This document shows positions 8,425 to 16,977 of a stretch of 64,000 bases of DNA, in pieces. Source of the DNA: Paenarthrobacter sp. JL.01a. GTDB lineage: Bacteria > Actinomycetota > Actinomycetes > Actinomycetales > Micrococcaceae. Numbering within the stretch: position 1 is the stretch's first letter; each line of letters begins with the position of its first letter. The notes under the pieces are model-generated. The model was not told where the DNA came from. It saw nothing but the letters and a program-made list of their open reading frames with translations, and did no database searches. Where the stretch lies: NCBI RefSeq assembly GCF_025452095.1, contig NZ_CP104877.1, positions 2,604,001 through 2,668,000 of the forward strand, written 5' to 3'. A program made the translations under genes and the position numbers.

Positions 8425-9457
8425 GCAACACCTTGCCGGACCCGGCGGAGTTCCTGGCAACCTCGAACGCCTCCAGGCCGTGGGCGAGGTCGAATTCATG
8501 CGTCACCACGGGATCCACGTACAGGGAGCCGTCGGCCAGTGCCGCGATGACATCGTCGATCTCGTCATTGAAACGGAACGAGCCCAGCAACTCCAGCTCC
8601 CGCGTGATGGCCAGGGAGATGAACACCGGCTGCGGTCCGGACGGCAGCAACCCCACCATCACCACCTTGCCACCGCGCGTGGCACCCTTGATGGCCGAGG
8701 CAAGGCCGTAGTGGCTGCCTGAGGATTCAATGACGACGTCGGCGTCCACCGCTGCGATGGCCTCGGCATCGTCTCCCTTGAGGACGTGGTGGGCACCAAC
8801 GGAGCGGGCGATTTCCAATGGTTTGTCATGCATGTCGACGGCGACAATCCGGGCCGCGCCCGCGCGTTTCAGGACGGCGACCGAGAGGGCCCCGATGGGG
8901 CCGCTGCCGATGACCAGTGCGGTCTTCCCCTCGACATCACCCGCACGGGAAACCGCGTGCCAGGCAACGCTGGCCGGTTCCACCAGCGCAGCGGTTCGAA
9001 GATCCAGGTTCGCTGGCAGAGGGCGAAGCATCCTTGTGGGCAGGTTTGCGTAGCGGCTGAAGGCACCATCCGTATGGGGATAGCGTGCCGCACTGCCCAG
9101 GTAGGTGCATCCCGGTGAGAGGTTCGGGCGGTCCTGCGGGTACCTGGCGTCTCCGGGTGCCGGCGTCGCGGGATGGACCGCCACGGGCGTTCCTGCTGCC
9201 GGGCCGGTTCCGTCAGCCGCCTGCCGGACAACCACGCCAACGATTTCGTGGCCGAGCACCATGGGCTCTTTGAGGATGGATTCTCCGGCCGCCCCGTGCA
9301 ACCAGTAGTGGAGGTCCGAACCGCAGATTCCGCCGTAGGCAATCTCCACGACGGACTCATCGGCTGAAGGCGGCGTCAGCGGAATGTCCTCGATACGCAA
9401 GTCACCTTTGCCGTGGGCGACCACTGCCGGACCCGAAGCAGGAAGATCGGTGCTCAT
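8408..9457 (-). CDS. L-idonate 5-dehydrogenase-like zinc alcohol dehydrogenase
   Basis: This 349-residue medium-chain dehydrogenase is closest in character to L-idonate 5-dehydrogenase (IdnD), which oxidises L-idonate to 5-keto-D-gluconate. It has GGICGSDLHYW with the catalytic zinc cysteine, the GHEIVG motif, and the GSGPIGALSV Rossmann loop. The structural-zinc lobe keeps only a partial cysteine pattern (SPGCTYLGSAARYP), as in the IdnD/sorbitol dehydrogenase side of the family. It starts within the stop codon of the upstream SDR gene (TGATG, 1-base overlap), so translation is coupled and the two act in sequence. Related sorbitol or threonine dehydrogenase activities cannot be excluded, but the SDR partner favours idonate/gluconate metabolism. 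Confidence 0.8.
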   Translation of the reverse strand: MSTDLPASGPAVVAHGKGDLRIEDIPLTPPSADESVVEIAYGGICGSDLHYWLHGAAGESILKEPMVLGHEIVGVVVRQAADGTGPAAGTPVAVHPATPAPGDARYPQDRPNLSPGCTYLGSAARYPHTDGAFSRYANLPTRMLRPLPANLDLRTAALVEPASVAWHAVSRAGDVEGKTALVIGSGPIGALSVAVLKRAGAARIVAVDMHDKPLEIARSVGAHHVLKGDDAEAIAAVDADVVIESSGSHYGLASAIKGATRGGKVVMVGLLPSGPQPVFISLAITRELELLGSFRFNDEIDDVIAALADGSLYVDPVVTHEFDLAHGLEAFEVARNSAGSGKVLLSFRE

Positions 9458-10227
9458 CAGACCACCACCGTCATTCCGCCATCAACGAAGATCGTCTGGC
9501 CGTTCACGAAGTTCGAGGCCTGGGATGCGAGCCACACCGTCGGTCCGGCGAGGTCGGCTGTCGTACCCCACCTGTTCGCCGGAGTACGGCCAAGGATCCA
9601 GGAGTTGAAGTCCTGGTCATCCACCAGGTTCTGGGTCATTTCGGTGTGGATGTAGCCCGGCGCGATGCCGTTGATCTGCAGGCCGGAGGACGCCCACTCA
9701 GCTGTCATGGCACGGGTCAGGTTCCGCAACCCGCCCTTGGCCGCGACGTAGGGCGCGATGGTGGGACGGGCCAGGTCTGTCTGGACGGAGCAAATGTTGA
9801 TGATCTTGCCCCGTCCGCGGGGAATCATGTGGCGGGCGGCCTCCCGACCCACCAGGAAGGCGCTGGTGAGGTCCGTCGTGATGACCCGCTCCCAGTCCTT
9901 GACGTCCAGGTCCAGCATGGGCACCCGGTGCTGGATGCCTGCGTTGTTCACCAGGATGTCCAACGGTCCAACGTTCTGCTCCACCCAGGCGACCCCTTCA
10001 GCGGCTGAATCGGCATCGGTGACGTCGAAGGCGCGGCTGTGGACCCTGCCCTCGGGGTACTGCGAAGACATGGCCTCACGCGCTGCCTCCAGGCGTTCGG
10101 TGTTGATGCCGTTAAGAACTACCGTCGCCCCCGCATCCGCGAGACCCCGGGCAAGGGCGTTGCCTATTCCCCTGCTCGAGCCGGTGACCAAGGCCACCCG
10201 GCCGGTCAGATCAAAAAGTGCGCTCAT
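9457..10227 (-). CDS. Gluconate 5-dehydrogenase-like SDR
   Basis: This 256-residue classical SDR resembles IdnO, which reduces 5-keto-D-gluconate to D-gluconate. Motifs are GSSRGIG (cofactor), NNAGIQH, a catalytic YVAAKGG (Y-x-x-x-K) and a C-terminal NGQTIFVDGGM segment typical of the family. It is translationally coupled to the idonate dehydrogenase by TGATG. Together the pair would interconvert L-idonate, 5-ketogluconate and gluconate, with gnd acting one phosphorylation later. No gluconate kinase or gluconate permease is in this window. Other sugar-acid or sugar-alcohol SDR activities remain possible. Confidence 0.78.
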   Translation of the reverse strand: MSALFDLTGRVALVTGSSRGIGNALARGLADAGATVVLNGINTERLEAAREAMSSQYPEGRVHSRAFDVTDADSAAEGVAWVEQNVGPLDILVNNAGIQHRVPMLDLDVKDWERVITTDLTSAFLVGREAARHMIPRGRGKIINICSVQTDLARPTIAPYVAAKGGLRNLTRAMTAEWASSGLQINGIAPGYIHTEMTQNLVDDQDFNSWILGRTPANRWGTTADLAGPTVWLASQASNFVNGQTIFVDGGMTVVV

Positions 10228-10296
10228 GGTGTGTCTGTCATTCCTTCTTTGGTTGCGCCGGTTCGGTTTGTAGTGGATTGCTCAGTGTCGGTGGCC

Positions 10297-11211
10297 TCAG
10301 TGGATTGTGGAGGTGGTAGCGTCCAGTGTGCCGCTCAGGTTGGCGATGGCCTGACGTACGACGGCGAGGTCCTGGTCCCCGAGGCCCTGGCGTTTGAGTT
10401 CTGCGTACAGGTCGATTGCCGCAGACGCCATGGGCACTGCGGAGCCGGCGGCGGCTGCACTGGCCAGGACGAAGCCGAGGTCCTTGTGCATGAACTTGGC
10501 CGGACCTGTGGGTGCATAATCCTTTGCAGCCAGGCGTGGACCTACGTTCTCGAGCACCCTGCTGCCCGCCAGTCCCCCGGAGAGCACCTCGAAGAGCGCC
10601 TCCACCTCCATTCCGGAGCGTTCGGCGAGTTCGGCCGCTTCGGCGAGTGCCGCCGTCGTGGTTCCGACGATCAACTGGTTGCACGCCTTGGCGAGGGACC
10701 CCGCACCCAGTGGGCCCATCCGCCTGACGGTGGTTCCCATGGTCCTGAAAAGTGGTTCAAGCTGGTCAAAGCAGTCAACGGATGCCCCCACCATGATGGC
10801 CAGCGTTCCGCTGCGCGCCCCTGTCGTTCCCCCACTGACGGGGGCGTCCACCACCACGGCGTTGCCGCCGCTTGCCTCCTGGACACTTTCGCCGAAGCGC
10901 TGGACTTCCGTGGGTGAAACGCTGCTCATGACGACGACGGCGGTACCCGGGCGGGGTGCGCGGCTCCGCCAGGACTCCAGCAAGTCCGTGGCCGCATCTT
11001 CGATGAACGGAAGGTCCGGCAGCATGAAAATGATGACATCTTCATCCCGCAACGCGGCGACAGAGGCAGCACGCTTGACGCCGGGAAGTGCGTCAAAGGC
11101 AGCGTCGGAGCGGTTCCAGGCGGTGACGTTCAATCCGGCGGCGGCAATGTTCGAGGCCATGGGAGCTCCCATCAGGCCCAAGCCCACGAAACCCACTCGT
11201 TGGGTGGTCAT
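10297..11211 (-). CDS. NAD(P)-dependent beta-hydroxyacid dehydrogenase (3-HIBADH/GarR family)
   Basis: The 304-residue protein begins with the Rossmann motif GFVGLGLMGAPMASN. It carries the substrate-binding DAPVSGGTTGA, the catalytic lysine in KACNQL, and a C-terminal KDLGF segment. These define the 3-hydroxyisobutyrate dehydrogenase / tartronate semialdehyde reductase family. Substrate is unresolved; a C3-C4 beta-hydroxyacid or 2-hydroxy-3-oxopropionate fits. It lies 69 bases upstream of the SDR gene on the same strand and may be the first gene of the idnO-idnD operon. ATG 11211 (MTTQRVGF) is chosen over the in-frame start at 11223. It is divergent from the D-2-hydroxyacid dehydrogenase. 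Confidence 0.8.
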   Translation of the reverse strand: MTTQRVGFVGLGLMGAPMASNIAAAGLNVTAWNRSDAAFDALPGVKRAASVAALRDEDVIIFMLPDLPFIEDAATDLLESWRSRAPRPGTAVVVMSSVSPTEVQRFGESVQEASGGNAVVVDAPVSGGTTGARSGTLAIMVGASVDCFDQLEPLFRTMGTTVRRMGPLGAGSLAKACNQLIVGTTTAALAEAAELAERSGMEVEALFEVLSGGLAGSRVLENVGPRLAAKDYAPTGPAKFMHKDLGFVLASAAAAGSAVPMASAAIDLYAELKRQGLGDQDLAVVRQAIANLSGTLDATTSTIH

Positions 11212-11273
11212 GGCTGGTAACACCTCACTTCGTTGTGGTCATCCAAGGAAATTCTGTTCAATATCCTAGCCGT

Positions 11274-11291
11274 CATTCAGTATGATGAACA
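11274..11291. promoter_or_regulatory. IclR-type operator candidate, site A (hydroxyacid dehydrogenase promoter)
   Basis: The sequence CATTCA-GTATGA-TGAACA is an imperfect inverted repeat with 6-base spacing. It matches the perfect copy in front of the IclR gene (16881-16898). It overlaps a TATGAT -10-like box (11281-11286) that is 7 bases from the ATG at 11294, so a bound protein would block a probably leaderless promoter. Confidence 0.5.
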
Positions 11292-11293
11292 CT

Positions 11294-12349
11294 ATGACGA
11301 CTGATGAACTTACCATCGCCATCGCTGTACCGCTCGAAGCTGAGTACGTAGAGCAGATCCGCGCTGTGGACCCTTCCGTAACGGTTCTCTACGAACCCGA
11401 GCTCCTCCCCCCGGAGCGGTTCCCGGCGGACCACGCAGGTGATCCCGCCTTCACGAGGACGCCGGAGCAGGAAGAACGCTACTGGGCGATGCTGGACCGC
11501 GCCCAGATCCTGTACGGCTTTCCCAATGAAAGCCCAGCGGGACTGGCGCGTATCGCCAACAGCAACCCGCACCTGCAGTGGATCCACGCCATGGCAGCAG
11601 GGGCCGGCGGCGCCGTGAAGGCCTCTGGCCTGGACACCGAAACGCTGCGCAAATTCCAGGTCACCACCTCGGCCGGCGTCCACGCCCTGCCCCTGGCGGA
11701 AATCTCGGCGTTCGGAATCCTGAACGGCTTCAAGCGCAGCGCGGAGATGGCCAAGGACCAAGCCGCCAAGGTTTGGCCCGAGCTTCGTACGCCCACCAAG
11801 CTGGCCAACGGCTCCAAGGTAGTCATTGCCGGCCTCGGTGAAATCGGCATGGAAACTGCCCGCATTGCACGTGCCCTGGGCATGAGGGTCAGCGGCACCA
11901 AACGCAACGTAAGTGCCATTGAAGGAATCGAGGAAGTCACCAACAACGACGGCCTCGCAGCATTGGTGGCCGACGCCGACGCCGTGGTTAACACCCTTCC
12001 CGGAACGCCCTACACAGAAAAGTTGTTCAATAAGGACATCTTCTCTGCCATGAAGCCCGGAACGGTTTTCGTCAACGTGGGACGCGGAACGGTCGTGGAC
12101 GAAGACGCCTTGCTCGAAGCACTCGACAACGGCCAGGTAGGGTACGCATGCCTTGACGTTTTTGCCGTCGAACCCCTGCCGCGGGAGAGTCCGCTGTGGA
12201 ACCACCCCAAGGTCCTGGTCTCCCCGCATACTTCCGCGCTCAGTACGGCGGAGAACCGGCTGATCGCCGAACGCTTCTGCAGCAACCTGCGCATCTTCCT
12301 CGACGGCGGTGAACTCCCCCACCTGGTGGACCCGGTCCACTTCTACTAG
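11294..12349 (+). CDS. D-2-hydroxyacid dehydrogenase
   Basis: This protein of about 351 residues belongs to the NAD(P)-dependent D-isomer-specific 2-hydroxyacid dehydrogenases. The cofactor loop is GLGEIGMETARIARALGM. The catalytic Arg is in NVGRGTVVDEDAL, the Glu in FAVEPLP and the His in SPHTSALS. Such enzymes reduce glyoxylate, hydroxypyruvate, phenylpyruvate or similar 2-oxoacids; the substrate here is unknown. Two in-frame ATGs (11282, 11285) lie inside a palindromic operator candidate. ATG 11294 is preferred because TATGAT sits 7 bases upstream, suggesting leaderless expression, and no ribosome-binding site is visible. The shared operator motif links it to the MHS transporter and IclR regulator 4-5 kb away. 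Confidence 0.88.
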   Translation: MTTDELTIAIAVPLEAEYVEQIRAVDPSVTVLYEPELLPPERFPADHAGDPAFTRTPEQEERYWAMLDRAQILYGFPNESPAGLARIANSNPHLQWIHAMAAGAGGAVKASGLDTETLRKFQVTTSAGVHALPLAEISAFGILNGFKRSAEMAKDQAAKVWPELRTPTKLANGSKVVIAGLGEIGMETARIARALGMRVSGTKRNVSAIEGIEEVTNNDGLAALVADADAVVNTLPGTPYTEKLFNKDIFSAMKPGTVFVNVGRGTVVDEDALLEALDNGQVGYACLDVFAVEPLPRESPLWNHPKVLVSPHTSALSTAENRLIAERFCSNLRIFLDGGELPHLVDPVHFY

Positions 12350-12355
12350 GCCGGA

Positions 12356-14410
12356 CTACCACCCAGTGGCGTTGAGCCACCTCTCGGACAGTGCATCGGC
12401 CATGCTCCTGGTGTAAGTGCTCGAGAGGTGGTTATCGTCCAGGTACACATAGACATTGCCAATGATCCCCGGGCAGGATGCACCGTCACAGATCAGGTCC
12501 GTCATGTCCAGGATGGACAGGCCCGTGAAGTTTCCCTCCAGCTGGTCAAGCGGATTGGTGGCGGCAAGCACGGAAGACAATGCAGGGCGGCAACGCGGGT
12601 TATCGACCCCTGAAGCCATGGCACATTCGCTGGGGCTGAAGGAAAAGCGCGGGTTGTCACGCATGGCAATGACCTCCACGCCCTGATCGGTGATCTCCCC
12701 AACCAACTCCTCCAGCCCCCAGGTCAGATCCTCGTCGGGAGAATCCGGCACGGCGGCTGTGCCAACGAGGAAGACCGCATCCGGATGGTGGAGGCGGATA
12801 TGCTCACGGACCTTCCGGTTGAAAGCGTTGCAATCATCTCCGACTTCATCCGTCTGGGTCATGAAGGGGCATGCGCCGAAGGTGATGGCCTGGACCCGCC
12901 AGTTGCGCTCCTTGGCAATGGGGCCGATGGCCCCAAGCCATTGCAGGGAATGCGACTGCCCTACGACGAAGATGGTCTTGTCCGCATTTGCACCGACGTC
13001 GTTCTGCAAACACTCTGCAAACAGCACCGGGTCCTGTGGCCGAAGCTCACCTGAGCAGGGCCCATCGAGCTTCCCCCAGTCCGCCGGCAACTGCTCCGGG
13101 GTAGGCAGCGTCCTCGCATCCTTTCCGACGCGGTTGACATAGCCGGGCAGCAAAGCCCTGGCGCCGGGGTTGTCTTCGGAATCCTGGCCGGCAATCGCGT
13201 TTTTCTCCACCTCCTGCTGATACCCGAACCACGCCATGGGAGTGGCAGCCACCGTCAGGCACACAAGGACGGAGACCGCCAGGCGGCGCCGCTTTGCTTC
13301 AGGCCACCTCCACGACCGCAATGGCCGCTCGACGAACCTCGTGGTCAGGTAGGCCAACAAGAGGGACACGGCCACAATCAAAGCGCCAGTAAAGGCATCC
13401 GCCTGGTCTTCGCCGATCCATACCAGGGTGATCACCAACAGCGGCCAGTGCCACAGGTACAGCGCATACGAGTTGGCCCCGAGCCCCACCAACACCTTCG
13501 ATGACAGGATCCGGTCGACGCCGAAACGGCTTCCCGTCTGACCGGCAATGATGACAGCCACGGCCGCCAGGGTGGGCCACAGCGCCACAAAACCCGGAAA
13601 CGCCGTCCGGACTTGAAGGATCATGCCGCAGCTGAGCATTGCAGCCACGCCCGTCCAACCCAGCGCCGTTGCCAGAGCCCGCCCCGGACGCAGGAAGGGA
13701 AGCAGCAAGCCAACCAGGGTGCCCAGCGCGAATTCCCATAGCCGGGCAAAAGTGTCGAAGTAGGCCAGTTCCTGGTGGGCGGCGGTGAAATAGATTGAGT
13801 AGCCCAGCGACGCGACGAAAATCAGCCCGAAGACGCAGAGCAACACCGTCCGGTAGCGCAAGCCGGTCCTGCGGCAGACCAAGGCTGCGGCAACGAAGAT
13901 CGCCGGCCAGAGGATGAAGACCTGTCCTTGGATGGACAAGGACCAAAAGTGCTGCATGGGACTGGCCAGGCTGTGGTCAGCGGCATAGTAGTTGACTACC
14001 TGCCGCTGGAGCAGCCAGTTCTGGACGTAGAAAAGCGATGCCCACGCCTGGTTGACGATCTCCGTCCACCGGGTCCTGGGGACAATCATGAAGGTCGCCG
14101 CCAAGGTGCCCGTCAGGACAACGACGACGGCGGGCAGCAGCCGCCAGAACAAGTGCAGCCAGTGCCGAACCAGTGATACCGGCCGCGACTCCTCGTAGCG
14201 GTTGACGAACTGGAGTGTCATCAGGAATGCCGAAATCAACAGGAAGACGTCCACGCCTCCCGAAACCCTGCCAAACCAGATGTGGTAGGACACCACCATG
14301 AGCACGGCCAGCGAACGGAGTCCCTGGATTTCCGGACGAAACCTGGTGCCACTGGCGCGCCGGACCAGCCCGGGGCTTTCCGGCGATGCCACGCCCTTGG
14401 TTGCCGTCAT
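12356..14410 (-). CDS. OafA/YrhL-like acyltransferase with C-terminal SGNH domain
   Basis: This is a 684-residue membrane O-acyltransferase. The N-terminal ~380 residues form the acyltransferase-3 domain with about ten membrane segments and the conserved histidine in SYHIWFGR followed by GGVDVFLLISAF. An extracytoplasmic C-terminal region (about 455-684) is SGNH-hydrolase-like: VGQSHSLQW at 483-491 carries the nucleophile serine, and DDNHLS near 658-663 carries the Asp/His pair. Such two-domain proteins acylate surface polysaccharides, peptidoglycan or glycolipids. The usual GDSH is GQSH here. ATG 14410 is chosen because AGGAG lies 7 bases upstream. It is convergent with the hydroxyacid dehydrogenase, 6 bases apart. 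The acceptor glycan is unknown. Confidence 0.85.
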   Translation of the reverse strand: MTATKGVASPESPGLVRRASGTRFRPEIQGLRSLAVLMVVSYHIWFGRVSGGVDVFLLISAFLMTLQFVNRYEESRPVSLVRHWLHLFWRLLPAVVVVLTGTLAATFMIVPRTRWTEIVNQAWASLFYVQNWLLQRQVVNYYAADHSLASPMQHFWSLSIQGQVFILWPAIFVAAALVCRRTGLRYRTVLLCVFGLIFVASLGYSIYFTAAHQELAYFDTFARLWEFALGTLVGLLLPFLRPGRALATALGWTGVAAMLSCGMILQVRTAFPGFVALWPTLAAVAVIIAGQTGSRFGVDRILSSKVLVGLGANSYALYLWHWPLLVITLVWIGEDQADAFTGALIVAVSLLLAYLTTRFVERPLRSWRWPEAKRRRLAVSVLVCLTVAATPMAWFGYQQEVEKNAIAGQDSEDNPGARALLPGYVNRVGKDARTLPTPEQLPADWGKLDGPCSGELRPQDPVLFAECLQNDVGANADKTIFVVGQSHSLQWLGAIGPIAKERNWRVQAITFGACPFMTQTDEVGDDCNAFNRKVREHIRLHHPDAVFLVGTAAVPDSPDEDLTWGLEELVGEITDQGVEVIAMRDNPRFSFSPSECAMASGVDNPRCRPALSSVLAATNPLDQLEGNFTGLSILDMTDLICDGASCPGIIGNVYVYLDDNHLSSTYTRSMADALSERWLNATGW

Positions 14411-14510
14411 GGACACGCTCCTCTATCGCTGCACCAATTCTGCACCGCGCCTTCCAAATTTCCAGCACCCCGGGCCAAAGCCTGTGCACAACCATGGGTT
14501 AAAAGAAACA

Positions 14511-14544
14511 GCACGGCGCCCCTCCTGAGGGAGGGGCGCCGTGC
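14511..14544 (-). terminator. Strong intrinsic terminator of the MHS transporter gene
   Basis: A perfect 15-bp stem (14511-14525 with 14530-14544) with a 4-base loop is followed, on the minus strand, by TGTTTCTTTT. It lies 28 bases past the transporter stop codon. Confidence 0.88.
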
Positions 14545-14571
14545 GGGCTCCGTCCGGGACGGTGTCGCCGT

Positions 14572-15924
14572 CTATTCAGCGTCTTCCGTGCTGACGAGGT
14601 CGCGTCCGGCCGTCTCCGGCGTGAAGAACGTGGTGACGAACGAGATCAGGGCCAAGACCAGCGAGTAGATGGCGAGCACCAGCCAGGAGTGGTTGGTAGC
14701 AGCCAGGAGGATTGCTCCCACGACCGGAACCAAGCCTCCCGCCATAACGGCTGACAGCTCTCGGCTCAGGGCAACACCTGTAAAGCGGTATTGGGAACCA
14801 AAGAGCTCAGGCAGCAGCGCACACTGGGGCCCAAGCATTGATTGAACACCGAGCGCTATGCCGACAACCATGACCACCCACACCAGCGTGACGTTGCCGA
14901 GCGTGACCAGGTAAAAAGCAGGAACAGCAATGATTGCCTGGAACAGGGCGCCGTAGCGGTATACCCTCACCCGCCCAAAGCGATCAGACAGCGCACCAAA
15001 TGTTACAACCATGACAGCGGCGAAACCTGCGGCGATCAACAAGCCAACAGGCCCAATGAACTTATCGCCCGGGAAGACGCCTTCTTTGACGGACATGAAG
15101 GAGATCAACAGCGCAGAGTAGATTGACGAGTTTCCGTTTTCGCCCATCCGCAACCCGATCCCGACCAGTACGTTTTTCCGTGAATGCTTCCACAGCTCCC
15201 CGACCGGGTTTTTGACTACATTCTTGTGCTTTTCGAGTTCTTGAAAGACCGGCGTTTCCTTAAGCCGGAGACGGATGAAGACGGCCACGATGATCAGGAT
15301 AAAGCTGGCCAGGAACGGCACGCGCCACAACCAGCCCTCAAAGGCGTCTTTGTCGGCGAGCTGAAGTACCGCGAAAGTTCCGGCGCCAAGCAGCGTCCCC
15401 AGTTGGATGCCAACAAAAGGCAAGGAGGCGAAGTAGCCACGGCGCCTGGGAGGGGCAACTTCTGAAATCAATGTAGTGGCACCGGCTTGCTCTGCACCGG
15501 CCCCAAGACCCTGAATGATACGAAGCGTGACCAGAAGAACTGCCCCAAGCATTCCCGCTTGCTCAAACGTAGGCAAAAGGCCAATGGCAAAACTCGCGAG
15601 GCCCATCATTCCAATGGTGAGAAGAAGGACCGTCTTCCGGCCGAACTTGTCGCCGATGTAACCGAAGAAAATGCCGCCGAACGGCCTGGCAGCAAAACCC
15701 ACTCCATAGGTTGCAAATGAGGCGATCAGCGCTCCACTCTCCCCCAGCGGCGAGAAGAACAGCGGACCGAAGATCAGGGCCGACGCAAGGCCGTAGATGT
15801 AGAAGTCGTAGTACTCCAGAGCCGAGCCCACCGAGCTGGCCAGCGTAGCGCGCCGCAGCTGCTCCGGTTCGACGACGGCTTCGTCAGCATCAGCTGCGAA
15901 CTTTGTCTTAGTACGAGTTGTCAC
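14572..15924 (-). CDS. MHS-family MFS transporter (metabolite:H+ symporter)
   Basis: This ~450-residue, 12-helix major facilitator protein shows MHS-family hallmarks. These are SALEYYDFYIYG at the first helix, GDKFGRKTVLL in loop 2-3, RIIQGLGAGAEQAGA in helix 4, and WRVPFLASFILI with RLRLKETPVF at the central loop. MHS proteins import organic acids, osmolytes or aromatic acids with protons. The substrate here is probably an organic or hydroxy acid, judging from the neighbouring dehydrogenase and IclR regulator (inference). GTG 15924 is chosen because GAGGGA lies 6 bases upstream; the in-frame GTG at 15930 would abut it. The upstream region carries an IclR-type operator candidate. Confidence 0.88.
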   Translation of the reverse strand: MTTRTKTKFAADADEAVVEPEQLRRATLASSVGSALEYYDFYIYGLASALIFGPLFFSPLGESGALIASFATYGVGFAARPFGGIFFGYIGDKFGRKTVLLLTIGMMGLASFAIGLLPTFEQAGMLGAVLLVTLRIIQGLGAGAEQAGATTLISEVAPPRRRGYFASLPFVGIQLGTLLGAGTFAVLQLADKDAFEGWLWRVPFLASFILIIVAVFIRLRLKETPVFQELEKHKNVVKNPVGELWKHSRKNVLVGIGLRMGENGNSSIYSALLISFMSVKEGVFPGDKFIGPVGLLIAAGFAAVMVVTFGALSDRFGRVRVYRYGALFQAIIAVPAFYLVTLGNVTLVWVVMVVGIALGVQSMLGPQCALLPELFGSQYRFTGVALSRELSAVMAGGLVPVVGAILLAATNHSWLVLAIYSLVLALISFVTTFFTPETAGRDLVSTEDAE

Positions 15925-15990
15925 AAGCACTCCCTCAAAATCACACCGGGCCCCCGTTGGCCCCGTGAGATAGTGATGGCATCACCGCCA

Positions 15991-16008
15991 AGATCACTAT
16001 GATGAACA
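15991..16008. promoter_or_regulatory. IclR-type operator candidate, site B (MHS transporter promoter)
   Basis: AGATCA-CTATGA-TGAACA shares the right half-site TGAACA and the TATGATGAACA core with site A, at the same 6-base spacing as the perfect repeat of site C. It lies 67 bases upstream of the transporter start and downstream of the IclR gene stop. Confidence 0.45.
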
Positions 16009-16059
16009 GAGTACAGCTTGCTGAACGCCTTGCCAAGATTAAAATCAGATTTATGATGA

Positions 16060-16854
16060 TCAGCCCATTGGGTTGCCCAGGGAACGGGCCAACTCCTTGA
16101 GTTCCTTGACCATGAGGGCCCCTTGCTCTTCCGAGTAGGTTGCCTTCAGGGCGGTAACCGACAGGCCAAGACTCGGTCCGTGGGCCCCGTGGGTGGGCAC
16201 GGGAACAGCGAGGCAAACGACGCCCACCGTCGACTCTTCATCCTCGAACGCAAAGCCCTGTTTACGGATGGTGGCGATCTGGGCTTTGAGTTGCTCGGCT
16301 GTCTTCAGGGAGTTGGCGGTCATGGTGGGCAGCTCCATGCCGTCCGGAAACATGGCCTCGATATCGTGATCGTGCAGTTGCCCCAACAACGCCTTGCCAA
16401 CGCTGCACAGCGACACCGGCATTTTGTCTCCGATGTTCGAGGTCAGCCTGACAGCCGGGTGGCCTTCGTAACGCGCCAGGTAGATGACGTGGTCGCCGTC
16501 GAGCATGGCAATCCGTACCGTCTCTCCGGAGAGCGTCGGAGCCTGCTCGCAGTACTTGTAGAACTCCTGCACCTCGTCGAGGCGGCTGAGGTATGCCGCC
16601 CCCAGCTCCACCAGCTTTCGACCCAAGGCGAAGTCGGCACCCTGCCTGGTAATCAGGCGCGCTTCCTCGAGCGCCAGCAGCAGGTTCGACGTCGAAGACT
16701 TGGGAATGCCGAGCTCCCGCGACAGGTCGCTGAGGGTCAAGCGTCCGGAAGGGGAATCAGCCAAGGCCTCAAGGACTGCGGCAGCGCGGGTCACGGCGGG
16801 GGCAGGCGACGAAGCGCCCAGGCCCTCGGAGCGGGTGGTGCGGGAATCGGCCAT
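16060..16854 (-). CDS. IclR-family transcriptional regulator
   Basis: The 264-residue protein has an N-terminal winged helix (about residues 20-85; AAAVLEALADSPSGRLTLSD then LSRELGIPKSSTSNLLLAL) and a C-terminal IclR effector domain with VSLCSVGKALL and FAFEDEESTVGVVCLAVPV. IclR proteins bind inverted repeats and sense small organic acids. A perfect TGTTCA-N6-TGAACA repeat lies 26 bases upstream of its start, suggesting autoregulation. Similar sites precede the MHS transporter and the D-2-hydroxyacid dehydrogenase. It is immediately upstream of the transporter gene on the same strand. The ligand is unknown. Confidence 0.9.
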   Translation of the reverse strand: MADSRTTRSEGLGASSPAPAVTRAAAVLEALADSPSGRLTLSDLSRELGIPKSSTSNLLLALEEARLITRQGADFALGRKLVELGAAYLSRLDEVQEFYKYCEQAPTLSGETVRIAMLDGDHVIYLARYEGHPAVRLTSNIGDKMPVSLCSVGKALLGQLHDHDIEAMFPDGMELPTMTANSLKTAEQLKAQIATIRKQGFAFEDEESTVGVVCLAVPVPTHGAHGPSLGLSVTALKATYSEEQGALMVKELKELARSLGNPMG

Positions 16855-16880
16855 GATTCTCCTTCGTCATTGCAAATAGG

Positions 16881-16898
16881 TGTTCAATCTACTGAACA
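16881..16898. promoter_or_regulatory. IclR-type operator, site C (perfect inverted repeat)
   Basis: TGTTCA-ATCTAC-TGAACA is a perfect 6+6 inverted repeat with a 6-base spacer, centred about 35 bases upstream of the IclR start codon. It is the best copy of the motif shared with sites A and B. Confidence 0.6.
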
Positions 16899-16977
16899 AT
16901 ACCCATCATAGTGGCATGCCGGCCGACACGAACCTGTCGCCTTTTCAAACCCAAAAGTTGGCTGTATATTCATTTTC

